From Euryarchaeota archaeon UBA106 (GTDB lineage: Archaea; Thermoplasmatota; Poseidoniia; Poseidoniales; Thalassarchaeaceae), in NCBI GenBank assembly GCA_002502365.1, contig DAOJ01000004.1:1-16203 (forward strand): 16,203 bases of DNA, in the 5' to 3' direction. The notes below the pieces were generated by a model, which searched no databases, was not told where the DNA came from, and saw only the letters and a program-made list of their open reading frames with translations. Below are positions 7,521 through 15,618 of this stretch, piece after piece. Within the stretch, counting starts at the first letter, position 1, and every line of letters starts with the position of its first letter. Made by a program: the position numbers and the translations under genes.

Positions 7521-7553
7521 CGAGTCTGACGGAATGGTTGATTTAGCGACTCG
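7521..7553. repeat. Short inverted repeat upstream of the GINS gene
   Basis: cgagtc (7521-7526) and gactcg (7548-7553) are a perfect 6-bp inverted repeat separated by 21 bases. It lies in the 146-base gap between tRNA-Leu and the GINS-like gene, 46 bases before the chosen start. It could be an operator or chance. I see no strong TATA box in this gap. Confidence 0.25.
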
Positions 7554-7585
7554 GCACGCTCCCATACGAACCGCTTCGGGAGTAT

Positions 7586-7590
7586 GGAGG
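7586..7590 (+). promoter_or_regulatory. Ribosome binding site that favours the second ATG
   Basis: GGAGG at 7586-7590 lies eight bases before the ATG at 7599, ideal spacing for a Shine-Dalgarno site. It overlaps the codons after the earlier ATG at 7584, which has no such site. This is why the GINS gene is started at 7599. Confidence 0.5.
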
Positions 7591-7598
7591 CAGAGGCT

Positions 7599-8468
7599 AT
7601 GAGGTTAAGCAAAAACCAACTGCAGGCGGTTGAAAAAGCCCTCTTTGAAGTGGCTCGAAAGCAGAAGTCATCTGCCGGTCCAGTAGAACTTCCATTACCC
7701 GACTTTTGGGCTTCTGTGGCGCAATTGACTGCAAGTTTGGAAACCGAACTCTCAGAGACGGTTCAATCAGAAGGAATGACGGCAAAGGCGCAATTGCAAA
7801 CTCGTAGGCTCGGTAATGTTAGAACATTGGTTACAGACTTAACTCGTATTCGCCTGAACGCATTTACCCAGCACGCGGTTTTAGTCAATCTGATGAAAGG
7901 TGGGGGGGCTGAAGCCGCAGCCGCCTTACAACACCTCAGCGTCATTGATTGGGAGAGGCATGACCCCACCGAGAGGGCCTACTATCAGAGTCTAGGTCAC
8001 TCGGTTGACAAGTACAAGCACGATGTCGCATGGAAAGAATTAGTCAACGGAAGTAATGGAGGAGCTACCTCTACTTTGCCTCCGGCTCCGAGCCCAGACA
8101 CTTCGCTAAGCGAATTCACTGAAACTCCTTCAGAGCCGGAAATACAACCCCCTCCTTCTGCACCTGTAACTGACCTAAACGAAACTTGGGATGACCCAGA
8201 ATTCGATGAAGAGGATAGGATTCGAGCAATGGATGAATTTCCAGATAGGGCAACGGGTGCTGACCCCCATCCTCCCGAAGAAATCAGCGTCGCTGAGACT
8301 ATTGGTGGAGAATTGATGAGAATACGAATTTTACAGGATTTATCAGACCCAATTATCGCCGAAGATGGTTCGGAGATTACATTGGTCGAAGGCGATGTAG
8401 AGTCCTGTCCTAGCCTAATTGCAGAGACATTGATAGCAGCAGGACTAGCAGTAGCGGCCCCAATATGA
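7599..8468 (+). CDS. gins51: DNA replication factor GINS, Gins51 (Sld5/Psf1) type
   Basis: Probable subunit of the archaeal GINS complex, which joins MCM and the Cdc45/RecJ-like protein in the replicative helicase. From ATG 7599 it has 289 residues. The helical N-terminal A domain covers about 1-150 and includes a conserved-looking segment, PTERAYYQSL, near residues 123-132, like the archaeal GINS 'EREYY' motif. A linker of about 80 residues, rich in Pro, Asp and Glu, comes next. The small C-terminal B domain (about 239-289) has the characteristic pattern RIRILQDL, then a Gly-Asp turn (VEGDV) and a final helix ending in small residues. The A-then-B order is that of Gins51 rather than Gins23. 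The aminopeptidase gene follows 55 bases later on the same strand. I assigned this by recalled pattern, so it is likely but not certain. Confidence 0.68.
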   Translation: MRLSKNQLQAVEKALFEVARKQKSSAGPVELPLPDFWASVAQLTASLETELSETVQSEGMTAKAQLQTRRLGNVRTLVTDLTRIRLNAFTQHAVLVNLMKGGGAEAAAALQHLSVIDWERHDPTERAYYQSLGHSVDKYKHDVAWKELVNGSNGGATSTLPPAPSPDTSLSEFTETPSEPEIQPPPSAPVTDLNETWDDPEFDEEDRIRAMDEFPDRATGADPHPPEEISVAETIGGELMRIRILQDLSDPIIAEDGSEITLVEGDVESCPSLIAETLIAAGLAVAAPI

Positions 8469-8523
8469 ACGTACCAATGATTATCCATCGTCTGGCAACG
8501 AAGTCTATTCTGCGGTGTAGGCC

Positions 8524-9870
8524 ATGAGCAAGACAATTAGCGAAAATAGAATTAAGGAATTGAGAAAATCATTTGATGCTGATCCTTCAGCGAAATTGGC
8601 TCAAAACGCGGTCTCAAATAATGAGTTGTTAGAAGTAGCTTTAGATCGAGACTTAGTTCAGGAAATTGATTTCTCCTTCTCAATAAAGTTGGACAAATGG
8701 AAAGTCACCCATCAGAAGAGAAGTGGCAGATGCTGGCTTTTTGCAACCTTGAATCTCTTTAGGCCTAGCACAATGAAGAAATTAAATGTAAAAAATTTCG
8801 AATTTAGCCAAGCACATATTCACTTTTGGGACAAATTTGAGCGGGCCAATCATTTCTATGAAGCAATAATCGAAACTGCTGACCGTCCAGTCGACGATCG
8901 AACAATCGGCTTCCTACTCGGCGACCCAATAGGAGATGGAGGACAATGGAACATGGCGATGAATCTAATTCGAAAGCATGGATTAGTTCCAAAATCGGCT
9001 TATCCAGAATCTCAATCTTCATCCAGTACTCGATACATGAATGCAAATCTGAAGGACATTTTGAGAACAGGAGCTTGTGAGATTCGAGATATCCTCGATT
9101 CCGGTGGTAGTACTGCAGAGGCTCGTGCGCACAAAGATTCGCGACTTGCAGACATCTGGAGAATGCTATGCATCCATTTGGGCACTCCGCCAGAAAAGTT
9201 CGATTGGCAATGGGAGGATAAAGACGGTAATTTGCATCGTAAAGGAATAATGACTCCTCAAGAATTCGCTGAAGAGTTCGTCGAAATTGATTGGGAAGAC
9301 TATGTTTGCATTGTAAACGATCCGAGGAATGACTACTACCAAACCTACACCGTTGACTATTTGCAAAATGTTGCTGGAGGCCCACCAGTAGTCTATCTGA
9401 ATGTTCCAAGTGAGGAGATGAAAGGTATCACTCAGAGCCTATTGGAGGATGGACTGCCTGTTTGGATGGGATGTGATGTAGGAAAGCAAATGCACCGAAA
9501 GCGAGGGCTTTGGGATGCTAAGCTATTCGATTTCGGAGCATTGTACGGCGCTGAATTTGGCATGAATAAAGCCGACCGACTTAGGTATAGCCAAACTATG
9601 ATGACTCACGCCATGCTGTTTACGGGTGTCGATGTAGTAGACGGAAAACCACGCAGGTGGCGTGTTGAAAATTCATGGGGAGCGGAACAATCTGGTAGAA
9701 AGGGATTCTACACCATGAACGACTCATGGTATGACGAACACATGTTCGAAATCGCCTGTCCTAGCAAATATCTCTCAGAGAAGATGAAATCAGGCATGAC
9801 TACTGAACCGGTCGTGCTTCCAGCTTGGGACCCAATGGGAAGCCTAGCAAAAGACGAAGCATTCCAGTGA
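8524..9870 (+). CDS. pepC: Aminopeptidase C / bleomycin hydrolase (peptidase family C1B)
   Basis: This 448-residue papain-fold cysteine peptidase normally assembles as a self-compartmentalised hexamer that trims peptides in the cytoplasm. The catalytic residues are visible: Gln64 in HQKRSG, nucleophile Cys70 in GRCWLFA, His362 in THAMLFTG and Asn383 in ENSWG. Length and layout match the family. The C-terminus has the family ending WDPMG but continues SLAKDEAFQ, several residues past the usual 'ALA' or 'ALAK' end. In this family the C-terminal residues lie in the active-site cleft and set aminopeptidase specificity. There is no signal peptide. GGTG at 8513-8516 is a weak ribosome site for the ATG. 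The gene converges on S10, with only five bases between the stop codons. Confidence 0.92.
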   Translation: MSKTISENRIKELRKSFDADPSAKLAQNAVSNNELLEVALDRDLVQEIDFSFSIKLDKWKVTHQKRSGRCWLFATLNLFRPSTMKKLNVKNFEFSQAHIHFWDKFERANHFYEAIIETADRPVDDRTIGFLLGDPIGDGGQWNMAMNLIRKHGLVPKSAYPESQSSSSTRYMNANLKDILRTGACEIRDILDSGGSTAEARAHKDSRLADIWRMLCIHLGTPPEKFDWQWEDKDGNLHRKGIMTPQEFAEEFVEIDWEDYVCIVNDPRNDYYQTYTVDYLQNVAGGPPVVYLNVPSEEMKGITQSLLEDGLPVWMGCDVGKQMHRKRGLWDAKLFDFGALYGAEFGMNKADRLRYSQTMMTHAMLFTGVDVVDGKPRRWRVENSWGAEQSGRKGFYTMNDSWYDEHMFEIACPSKYLSEKMKSGMTTEPVVLPAWDPMGSLAKDEAFQ

Positions 9871-9875
9871 TGGAA

Positions 9876-10205
9876 TCAACCTAGGTGCCTTAGAGACAAC
9901 TCGATTGTTACCGAGTCAGGATAGTCGAGGCGAAGGACTCGGCGTAGTGCCTTTTCGTCCTTGGCTGCGGAGGTAACAAGTTCCAGAAGTCGCTTGTGAA
10001 TTCGCATTTCCCAGTGATCCCATGTTTCAGCGCCTTCGCCATCAGGGCTTTTGCGGCATGGAACTACCAATTTGCGGGTTGGGAGTGGAATTGGACCACG
10101 TAGATCAACACCAGTCTCGTCACAAATTGCCTTAATCTGCCCGCAGACCATGTCGACATCTTCGTGGTTTTCACCAGTCAACTTGATTTTGGTAATTACA
10201 GCCAT
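9876..10205 (-). CDS. rps10: 30S ribosomal protein S10 (uS10)
   Basis: This 109-residue small-subunit protein is recognised by the archaeal/eukaryotic S10 pattern: an N-terminal strand AVITKIKLTG, the RGPIPLPT loop, and the helix after DHWEMRIHKRL. It sits in the 30S head, where bacterial S10 also contacts the antitermination machinery. It follows the EF-1-alpha gene by 39 bases on the same strand, the order seen in many archaeal genomes, and is probably co-transcribed with it. GGAG lies eight bases before the ATG. Its stop is five bases from that of pepC on the other strand, so termination signals must overlap the neighbouring gene. Confidence 0.95.
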   Translation of the reverse strand: MAVITKIKLTGENHEDVDMVCGQIKAICDETGVDLRGPIPLPTRKLVVPCRKSPDGEGAETWDHWEMRIHKRLLELVTSAAKDEKALRRVLRLDYPDSVTIELSLRHLG

Positions 10206-10244
10206 AATCTCAACTCCGAGTTCTGGCCTTCTTCTTTATCCAAA

Positions 10245-11528
10245 TCACTTCTTATCGATCTTCAAGCATACACCAGCGGCCACGGTCTTACCCATGTCAC
10301 GGATAGCGAATCTTGACAACTCAGGGAATGTATCCATTTGCTCAATTGCCATTGGCTTGGTTGGAGCGAAGCGAACTAGAGCTGCGTCACCGGTCTTTAG
10401 GAACGGTGGGTTTGCTTCCTTAGTCTTGGAGTTCTCTAGTAGTTCTAAGAATCTAACTGCTACCTGTGCAGTGTGTGCGTGGAATACAGGTGTGTATCCA
10501 GCGCCGATTGCCTTTGGAATCTCCATAAGTTGGATTTGTCCAACGAATGTCTCGTCGTGTCGTACGAACATTGGCTCGTTGTCTGAATAGCCGGCAACGT
10601 CTCCTCTTCGGATATCGTTTGCGGCTAATCCACGAACGTTGAACCCAACGTTGTCACCAGGTTCAGCCTTTGCGTGGCTAGTGTGGTGCATCTCAATGTC
10701 TTTGACTTCAGCAGACTTCTGGCTCGGGTTGAATACAACTGTCTTGCCTCTTTCTAGAACACCAGTCTCTACCTTACCGACTGGTACAGTTCCAATTCCA
10801 CTAATCTTGTAGACGTCCTGTACAGGTAGTCTTAGTGGCCTGTCAACAGGCTTTGGAGGCATCTGAATTCCGTCAATTGCTTCGAATAGAGTTGGACCCT
10901 TGTACCAAGGCATGTTGTCAGACTTGTTGAAGAGATTCTCTCCATTGAATGACGAGCATGGAATCTTCGGTACATCGGCCGGATTGAATCCTGATAGCTT
11001 CAGTAGTTGATCAACTTCTGCGACAGTATCATTGTACTTTGCTTCGGAGTAGTCTACACCACTGATGTCCATCTTGTTGACGTTAACAATAAGTTGCTTT
11101 ACACCCAATACCTTCGCTAGGAAAGCGTGTTCACGTGTCTGTGCGTTAACACCATCGTTAGCTGCACATAGTAGAACCGCTGCATCAGCTTGGCTGGTTC
11201 CAGTAATCATGTTCTTTACGAAATCACGGTGTCCTGGAGCGTCGATGATTGTGAAGTAATAGTTTGGAGTGAAAAGCTCCTTGTGAGCGACGTCGATTGT
11301 AATTCCACGCTCACGCTCTTCCTTCAAACCATCCATAACGTAAGCAAGACCGAATCCAGCCTTTCCTGCTTCGGATGCTAACTGTTCGTTCTTCTCAATA
11401 ACGTGTTGTTCGATGTGACCTGTATCTAGTAGTAAACGTCCTACGGTTGTTGACTTTCCATGATCTACGTGTCCGATAAACACGATGTTTAGGTGCGGCT
11501 TGCTCTTATCTTCCCACTGTGAACCCAT
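10245..11528 (-). CDS. tuf: Translation elongation factor EF-1-alpha (aEF1A)
   Basis: This GTPase delivers aminoacyl-tRNA to the ribosome. The 427-residue length is standard. G1 is GHVDHGKST (19-27), G2 is in RGITIDV, G3 is DAPGH (96-100), G4 is NKMD (151-154) and G5 is the SSFNGEN segment. Domains II and III follow, with the usual PVGKVETG strand near 250 and a short basic C-terminus. GAGGT lies seven bases before the ATG, and a TATA-like box is at 11569-11576. The S10 gene follows. No intein or frame break is present. Its codon pattern looks strongly constrained, as expected for a highly expressed gene. Confidence 0.97.
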   Translation of the reverse strand: MGSQWEDKSKPHLNIVFIGHVDHGKSTTVGRLLLDTGHIEQHVIEKNEQLASEAGKAGFGLAYVMDGLKEERERGITIDVAHKELFTPNYYFTIIDAPGHRDFVKNMITGTSQADAAVLLCAANDGVNAQTREHAFLAKVLGVKQLIVNVNKMDISGVDYSEAKYNDTVAEVDQLLKLSGFNPADVPKIPCSSFNGENLFNKSDNMPWYKGPTLFEAIDGIQMPPKPVDRPLRLPVQDVYKISGIGTVPVGKVETGVLERGKTVVFNPSQKSAEVKDIEMHHTSHAKAEPGDNVGFNVRGLAANDIRRGDVAGYSDNEPMFVRHDETFVGQIQLMEIPKAIGAGYTPVFHAHTAQVAVRFLELLENSKTKEANPPFLKTGDAALVRFAPTKPMAIEQMDTFPELSRFAIRDMGKTVAAGVCLKIDKK

Positions 11529-11568
11529 AATATCGACCTCTAAGTGTGGCTCGCCGACCTATGATGCC

Positions 11569-11576
11569 TATTTGAA
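11569..11576 (-). promoter_or_regulatory. tuf: TATA-like box of the EF-1-alpha / S10 operon
   Basis: TTCAAATA on the minus strand differs at one position from the archaeal TTTAAATA box. It lies 41-48 bases before the EF-1-alpha ATG, which predicts a start site near 11546 and a leader of about 18 bases that includes the GAGGT ribosome site. Confidence 0.45.
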
Positions 11577-11579
11577 TCT

Positions 11580-11594
11580 CTCCCCCTAGGGGAG
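11580..11594. promoter_or_regulatory. G/C-rich hairpin or operator next to the EF-1-alpha TATA-like box
   Basis: ctcccc (11580-11585) and ggggag (11589-11594) are a perfect 6-bp inverted repeat around a 3-base loop. It also contains the 10-bp palindrome ccccctagggg core (11583-11592). On the minus strand it ends four bases before the TATA-like box, where TFB or a regulator would bind. It could instead belong to the 3' end of the PKD lipoprotein transcript, whose stop is at 11638. Confidence 0.45.
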
Positions 11595-11637
11595 GAATTA
11601 CTTTGTTCAATCTAAGTACAAACAACTTCTTCGCAGT

Positions 11638-12843
11638 TCATCGATATTGTAGTTCAATCATGAGGGTCTTTATCTCAGTGTTGTGTGTTTTTTCATTCTG
11701 CAGGTCTACAGTCCAAGTACCCGGTTCAAATCCTCTCACGGTGGAACCACCGATTACTAGCCAAACACATCTATCATCAGAATCACATTCTCCTGCGTTT
11801 CTGTTATCGTCTCCAACACCAGTAGTGTTTGCCACCTCTTCGTCGGTTGAATTGAATATGAAGAGGTCTAGTTTGTTTTCGGTATCGACACCGCCAAATG
11901 GTTGGTCACCATCTTCGGCGGGATAAGTTAGTTTAGTCCTGAGATAACGAATCTTGTTTTGTCCGTCGTTATCGTAGACGACGGGATAATCCCAAGTCAT
12001 AATCACAGGATCCTGATATCTTCGGTCGATAACAAAGTCAGACCAAGTCCCTCTGTAATTGATGTAAAGTGTTGAGTCGTCTACATCAGTAAGTCCATTA
12101 TTGTCTGTGACTTTCAACTTGATATCCCAAGAGCCAGCTGGCATATCTTGGAGAGTTATGGATTCTCCAGTAGCATCTACATCATTCTCGGAGTCGCCAT
12201 CTTCATCCGAGTCGATATCCAAGTCCAGATCCCATTCCCATGATACGATATATTCTTCAGCATAGCAATTTGAATCATCTGGGTCACAACCTGCCCAAGA
12301 CTCGGATGCATCTAGAGTAACAGATGTTTCAACGGTGATGCTTCGGTCGCCCTCATCCTTGTCTTCGCAAACCCATACTAGAATAAACGACCCAGCAGGA
12401 GGCTCTTCACCATCACAATCATTGTCTTTAGCAGTAGTAATTTCCGCTTTAGGCTCCCTAGCAGACGAATCAATAACAGAAATTATGTTACTAACCGAAG
12501 TATCGTAATTTCCATCACTTACAGTTAGAGTCACCATGTAATCTCCTGGCTGGGAGTATGAATGGCTGGTTGTTAGGCCGTCACCGATATCCCCATCTCC
12601 AAAGTTCCAGGTAAATGTCAGTGCATCAGCATCAGGGTCAGAAGAGCCTACTGCGCTGAAGGTAATCAACTCGTCTGTGCGGATATTCTCGGAAGGATCA
12701 ATACTCATTTTGGCGCTTGGCGCTCCATTCAAGCTGAAGGTCTCCAAACATCCTGCAAATGCTGCGCTGAGCAATAGAATTACGACCATCGGGGCTAATC
12801 CACCCGCGTCTCTCATAGCATACGGTGACAAGGTGTTCGTCAT
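11638..12843 (-). CDS. PKD-domain surface lipoprotein, function unknown
   Basis: This exported protein of about 401 residues probably sits on the outer face of the membrane. A hydrophobic segment ends in a lipobox-like LSAAFAGC (Cys32 from ATG 12843), suggesting lipid anchoring. The first PKD domain covers about 45-126, with the typical WNFGDG and a later YSQPGDYMVTLTVSDG. A second PKD-like repeat covers about 170-262 (LDASES, WEWDLD, then WDIKLKVTDNNG), with an extremely Asp/Glu-rich insert that could bind Ca. The last 140 residues form an unrecognised beta-rich domain with a Cys pair (CDSDDRC). Overall charge is strongly acidic. A TTG at 12846 and an ATG at 12816 are alternative starts; the latter would put RDAGG right before the hydrophobic core. 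It begins 24 bases below the polB stop on the same strand. Confidence 0.7.
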   Translation of the reverse strand: MTNTLSPYAMRDAGGLAPMVVILLLSAAFAGCLETFSLNGAPSAKMSIDPSENIRTDELITFSAVGSSDPDADALTFTWNFGDGDIGDGLTTSHSYSQPGDYMVTLTVSDGNYDTSVSNIISVIDSSAREPKAEITTAKDNDCDGEEPPAGSFILVWVCEDKDEGDRSITVETSVTLDASESWAGCDPDDSNCYAEEYIVSWEWDLDLDIDSDEDGDSENDVDATGESITLQDMPAGSWDIKLKVTDNNGLTDVDDSTLYINYRGTWSDFVIDRRYQDPVIMTWDYPVVYDNDGQNKIRYLRTKLTYPAEDGDQPFGGVDTENKLDLFIFNSTDEEVANTTGVGDDNRNAGECDSDDRCVWLVIGGSTVRGFEPGTWTVDLQNEKTHNTEIKTLMIELQYR

Positions 12844-12867
12844 CAACCCTACGGATTCGTGTAATCA

Positions 12868-15483
12868 CTAGAAATCAAAGAGGGTTTGTTGCCTAGTGCC
12901 TTGTAATAATTCCTTCTCATTCCAACCAAAGGCTTCGGTAATTCTACCCAATGCGGTTGCTAATCGCTTAGCGTAGAACTCTGGATCGTACTCTGGAGGT
13001 TCTACACCTAATTCATCGACCATCCAAGCTTGAACTGTCATAGGCGATGTTTTGGCGTTGGTGACTATCCAACCTACTTTCATTCCTGGTGTGAATCCAA
13101 GTCCTGCCTCTATTCTTTGTCTGGCCGCGCGCACGTAGGGAAGTGAATCTGGATTTTTGTATGTCTTATGGAAATCTACTGTTCCATCTCTTCTCAGACT
13201 TCCTTTACAGGATCTAGAAATCACAAGGTCAGCCACATCTACCCGTTTTGCCCTGATATCATCAATGACCGACTTTGACATTTCTACAGCAGACCATTCT
13301 TCATTAGACAGAATCAATTCAAACATCTCGGTCATGGTGCTGGTTAGTAGACGGAATGAATCCGTGCGACGGACTTCATAGCCTCGAATCAACATCTCTT
13401 CACGAGGCCAAACTACTCGGCCTACATAGCGCTTTTTTGCACCATGTGAAAAGAAGGCTGAGAGGGCGGTCTCAAATTCTAATTCAGCACCTTCTTTGGT
13501 AAATCTATCAGCCAGTGAATTGCCAAAATCTAGAGTATCTTTCCTAGCATTTTTCCAGTCTTCAAAGACCAAGGAGTTCTCGGGAGGGCGATTAATCGGT
13601 GAATCTGACTGAACTGGTGCTTTGACAAAAATTGAGTCTGTGTCTGAATACACAACATCATGTCCGTCGGTCTCGACATTACTGATAATCGTGCGAATAT
13701 TGTATCGAGCCCATTCAGTAATACTCGCGCCCAAATCTGGATGAGTGAAACGGTAGAAGGAGGAGGCGAATACTCCATAGAAGGAATTCATCAGAATCTT
13801 CACCGCATATTGTAATTGGTCATGAAGGAAAGCAGCTTCTTCTTGACCAGATTCTCTAGCCTTTTTCAATTCAGATTTGTGATAATCTCGTTGTTCCATT
13901 AGCTCGCTCAATAAACGGGGTACTAAGCCTCGCCGCTCATATGAAGAAACGTATCTTGTAGAAGTTGTAGGAGATACGTTGTGAGATTCATCTATTGATC
14001 CGTCTCTAACTAGAGTTGTAGAACATATATTCTGTGAAATCATAATCGAGGGATACATCGATTTGAAGTCGAGCACGGCTACCCATGGATGTATTCCGGG
14101 CTCGACTTCGTGGACATAACCTCCCGCGATTTGGTCGCGGCGGCGAGGACCGGATTGAGTCATTGGAACAGCGATTTTTTCTTTGTCTGCTAGGCGAATA
14201 ACCAGCGAGTCAATCCATTGACTGGTGGTTCCAGCTGCGGCGGTCTCAACCGTAGTGTTTGCAACCGCCGCTAGGGCTTCTTTCCGCTCTACCGATTGTA
14301 GGTGACCGAGTATATCGAGAGGAAGATGGGTGTCCCTGACACAATATTCCATGACTTCATCAGGTCTAGCAGCCCATTCCTCGTCCATTTTGCTTGCATC
14401 GATGTCGAGTTTCTGTTTATCTTCTGACTCTGGCCACAGCATGTTGGCAACAAAGCGAAGAGATTCTCTCTCAGGTCGGAGTGTTTGGCGTACCTGCCAC
14501 CAAGCATCCATCGGTATTCTACCTGTTAATCGCCAAACTCGATTTGGGGCGCGTTCTGGGGTTAGTCTCTTCGATTCACTCTCGATAGCAGGAACTCTTC
14601 CCCAGCCGGATAATGCAGCTTGTTCGAATTTAGATTTACCAGAATTTTCTTCTGCACGCTCAATGATTCTAGGTAAGTCGAAATTATCTATATTATAGCC
14701 AGTTATGAAGTCAGGATCTTCATCTCTAACAAGACGAGTCATACCTTCCAGAATATCTTTTTCAGAACCTCGGAATTCATGTTCGGTACGTTTCTCACCT
14801 CTGGCTATTACCACCGCTGCGCAAAGTATGGTATTGTGACGAATGCTGGTCTCGAGATCAAATGATAAGGTGACAAATGGAGTAGGGAATGGGTCTGTAC
14901 GAGATAGGTCTGCAATATTACACGAGACCACCATATCACAAGGATAGAGACCAGAGCCCCCGAAATCGCGTATATTCTCCGCAGATTCTACCCGCTTACC
15001 CTCGAACTGACTTGCAAATTCTGAAGGCGCTCGAGGGCCAGCCCACAGGACTTCGCCACCACTTGCTATGTGTGGCCCTAAATCCAGGTCTAGCAATAAG
15101 CGCTGGACGAATAGAATGTCTGCACTGGAAACTTCCCATTCTGCCTCGAGTCGTTTTCTGAGTCTTGGAACAACATATGGCTGTTCAACTTCGACTCTAT
15201 AATGCGGCTTGACTCCATATGGAGTCCACTTATCAATCGGCTCTGCGATTGATACAACCTCATCCATCTGTTCGACAAAATCTAGTTTATCCGTCAGATT
15301 ACTACTTGCTCTAGACTTGCCAGAGGGTGCTATTTCTAAGAATGGACGAAGACCATCAACTAGCAATACTACAGAATGGCCTTCCTTTGAACGACACCAT
15401 AACTCTATGATTGTACGAGGAGGTGTCGAGGCTACAGCCTGATAGGAACCTGAGACGATGCAAACCTCTCCATCCCATCGCAT
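12868..15483 (-). CDS. polB: Family B DNA polymerase with 3'-5' exonuclease
   Basis: This replicative-type DNA polymerase has 871 residues from ATG 15483. Exonuclease motifs are FDLE (Asp209, Glu211), NIDNFD (264-269) and YxxxD (Tyr380, Asp384), all with acidic residues intact, so proofreading is expected. Polymerase motifs are DFKSMYPSI (472-480), KILMNSFYG (562-570) and YSDTDS (612-617). The last residues QQTLFDF look like a PCNA-binding PIP box at the extreme C-terminus. No intein is inserted. The frame continues upstream to a TTG at 15522, but ATG 15483 has AGGTG five bases before it and is preferred. The PKD lipoprotein gene follows after 24 bases. The aminotransferase gene diverges upstream, and no clear TATA box could be fixed in the 135 bases between them. 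Confidence 0.96.
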   Translation of the reverse strand: MRWDGEVCIVSGSYQAVASTPPRTIIELWCRSKEGHSVVLLVDGLRPFLEIAPSGKSRASSNLTDKLDFVEQMDEVVSIAEPIDKWTPYGVKPHYRVEVEQPYVVPRLRKRLEAEWEVSSADILFVQRLLLDLDLGPHIASGGEVLWAGPRAPSEFASQFEGKRVESAENIRDFGGSGLYPCDMVVSCNIADLSRTDPFPTPFVTLSFDLETSIRHNTILCAAVVIARGEKRTEHEFRGSEKDILEGMTRLVRDEDPDFITGYNIDNFDLPRIIERAEENSGKSKFEQAALSGWGRVPAIESESKRLTPERAPNRVWRLTGRIPMDAWWQVRQTLRPERESLRFVANMLWPESEDKQKLDIDASKMDEEWAARPDEVMEYCVRDTHLPLDILGHLQSVERKEALAAVANTTVETAAAGTTSQWIDSLVIRLADKEKIAVPMTQSGPRRRDQIAGGYVHEVEPGIHPWVAVLDFKSMYPSIMISQNICSTTLVRDGSIDESHNVSPTTSTRYVSSYERRGLVPRLLSELMEQRDYHKSELKKARESGQEEAAFLHDQLQYAVKILMNSFYGVFASSFYRFTHPDLGASITEWARYNIRTIISNVETDGHDVVYSDTDSIFVKAPVQSDSPINRPPENSLVFEDWKNARKDTLDFGNSLADRFTKEGAELEFETALSAFFSHGAKKRYVGRVVWPREEMLIRGYEVRRTDSFRLLTSTMTEMFELILSNEEWSAVEMSKSVIDDIRAKRVDVADLVISRSCKGSLRRDGTVDFHKTYKNPDSLPYVRAARQRIEAGLGFTPGMKVGWIVTNAKTSPMTVQAWMVDELGVEPPEYDPEFYAKRLATALGRITEAFGWNEKELLQGTRQQTLFDF

Positions 15484-15618
15484 CGTAACACCTTGCTTGA
15501 GCGAAGGATAGCCAGCAATCAACCCTTGTGTGAGTACACAGAAGGTTAGTTTGAGGCGATTAATCAGAAATTCTTGAAAGCCTAGCGCTCCCGCTGTATT
15601 ACAATCGGTGGGCGCATG

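Noticed and set aside
7277..7612. Frames on both strands running through tRNA-Leu
   Set aside because: They cross a complete, foldable tRNA with encoded CCA, so they cannot be ordinary genes over that stretch.
10051..10590. 179-codon + strand frame opposite S10 and EF-1-alpha
   Set aside because: It runs antisense across two certain genes and their spacer, with no recognisable domain.
12868..15483. Intein or split arrangement in PolB
   Set aside because: Motifs A, B and C are contiguous and at normal spacing, with no inserted splicing block.
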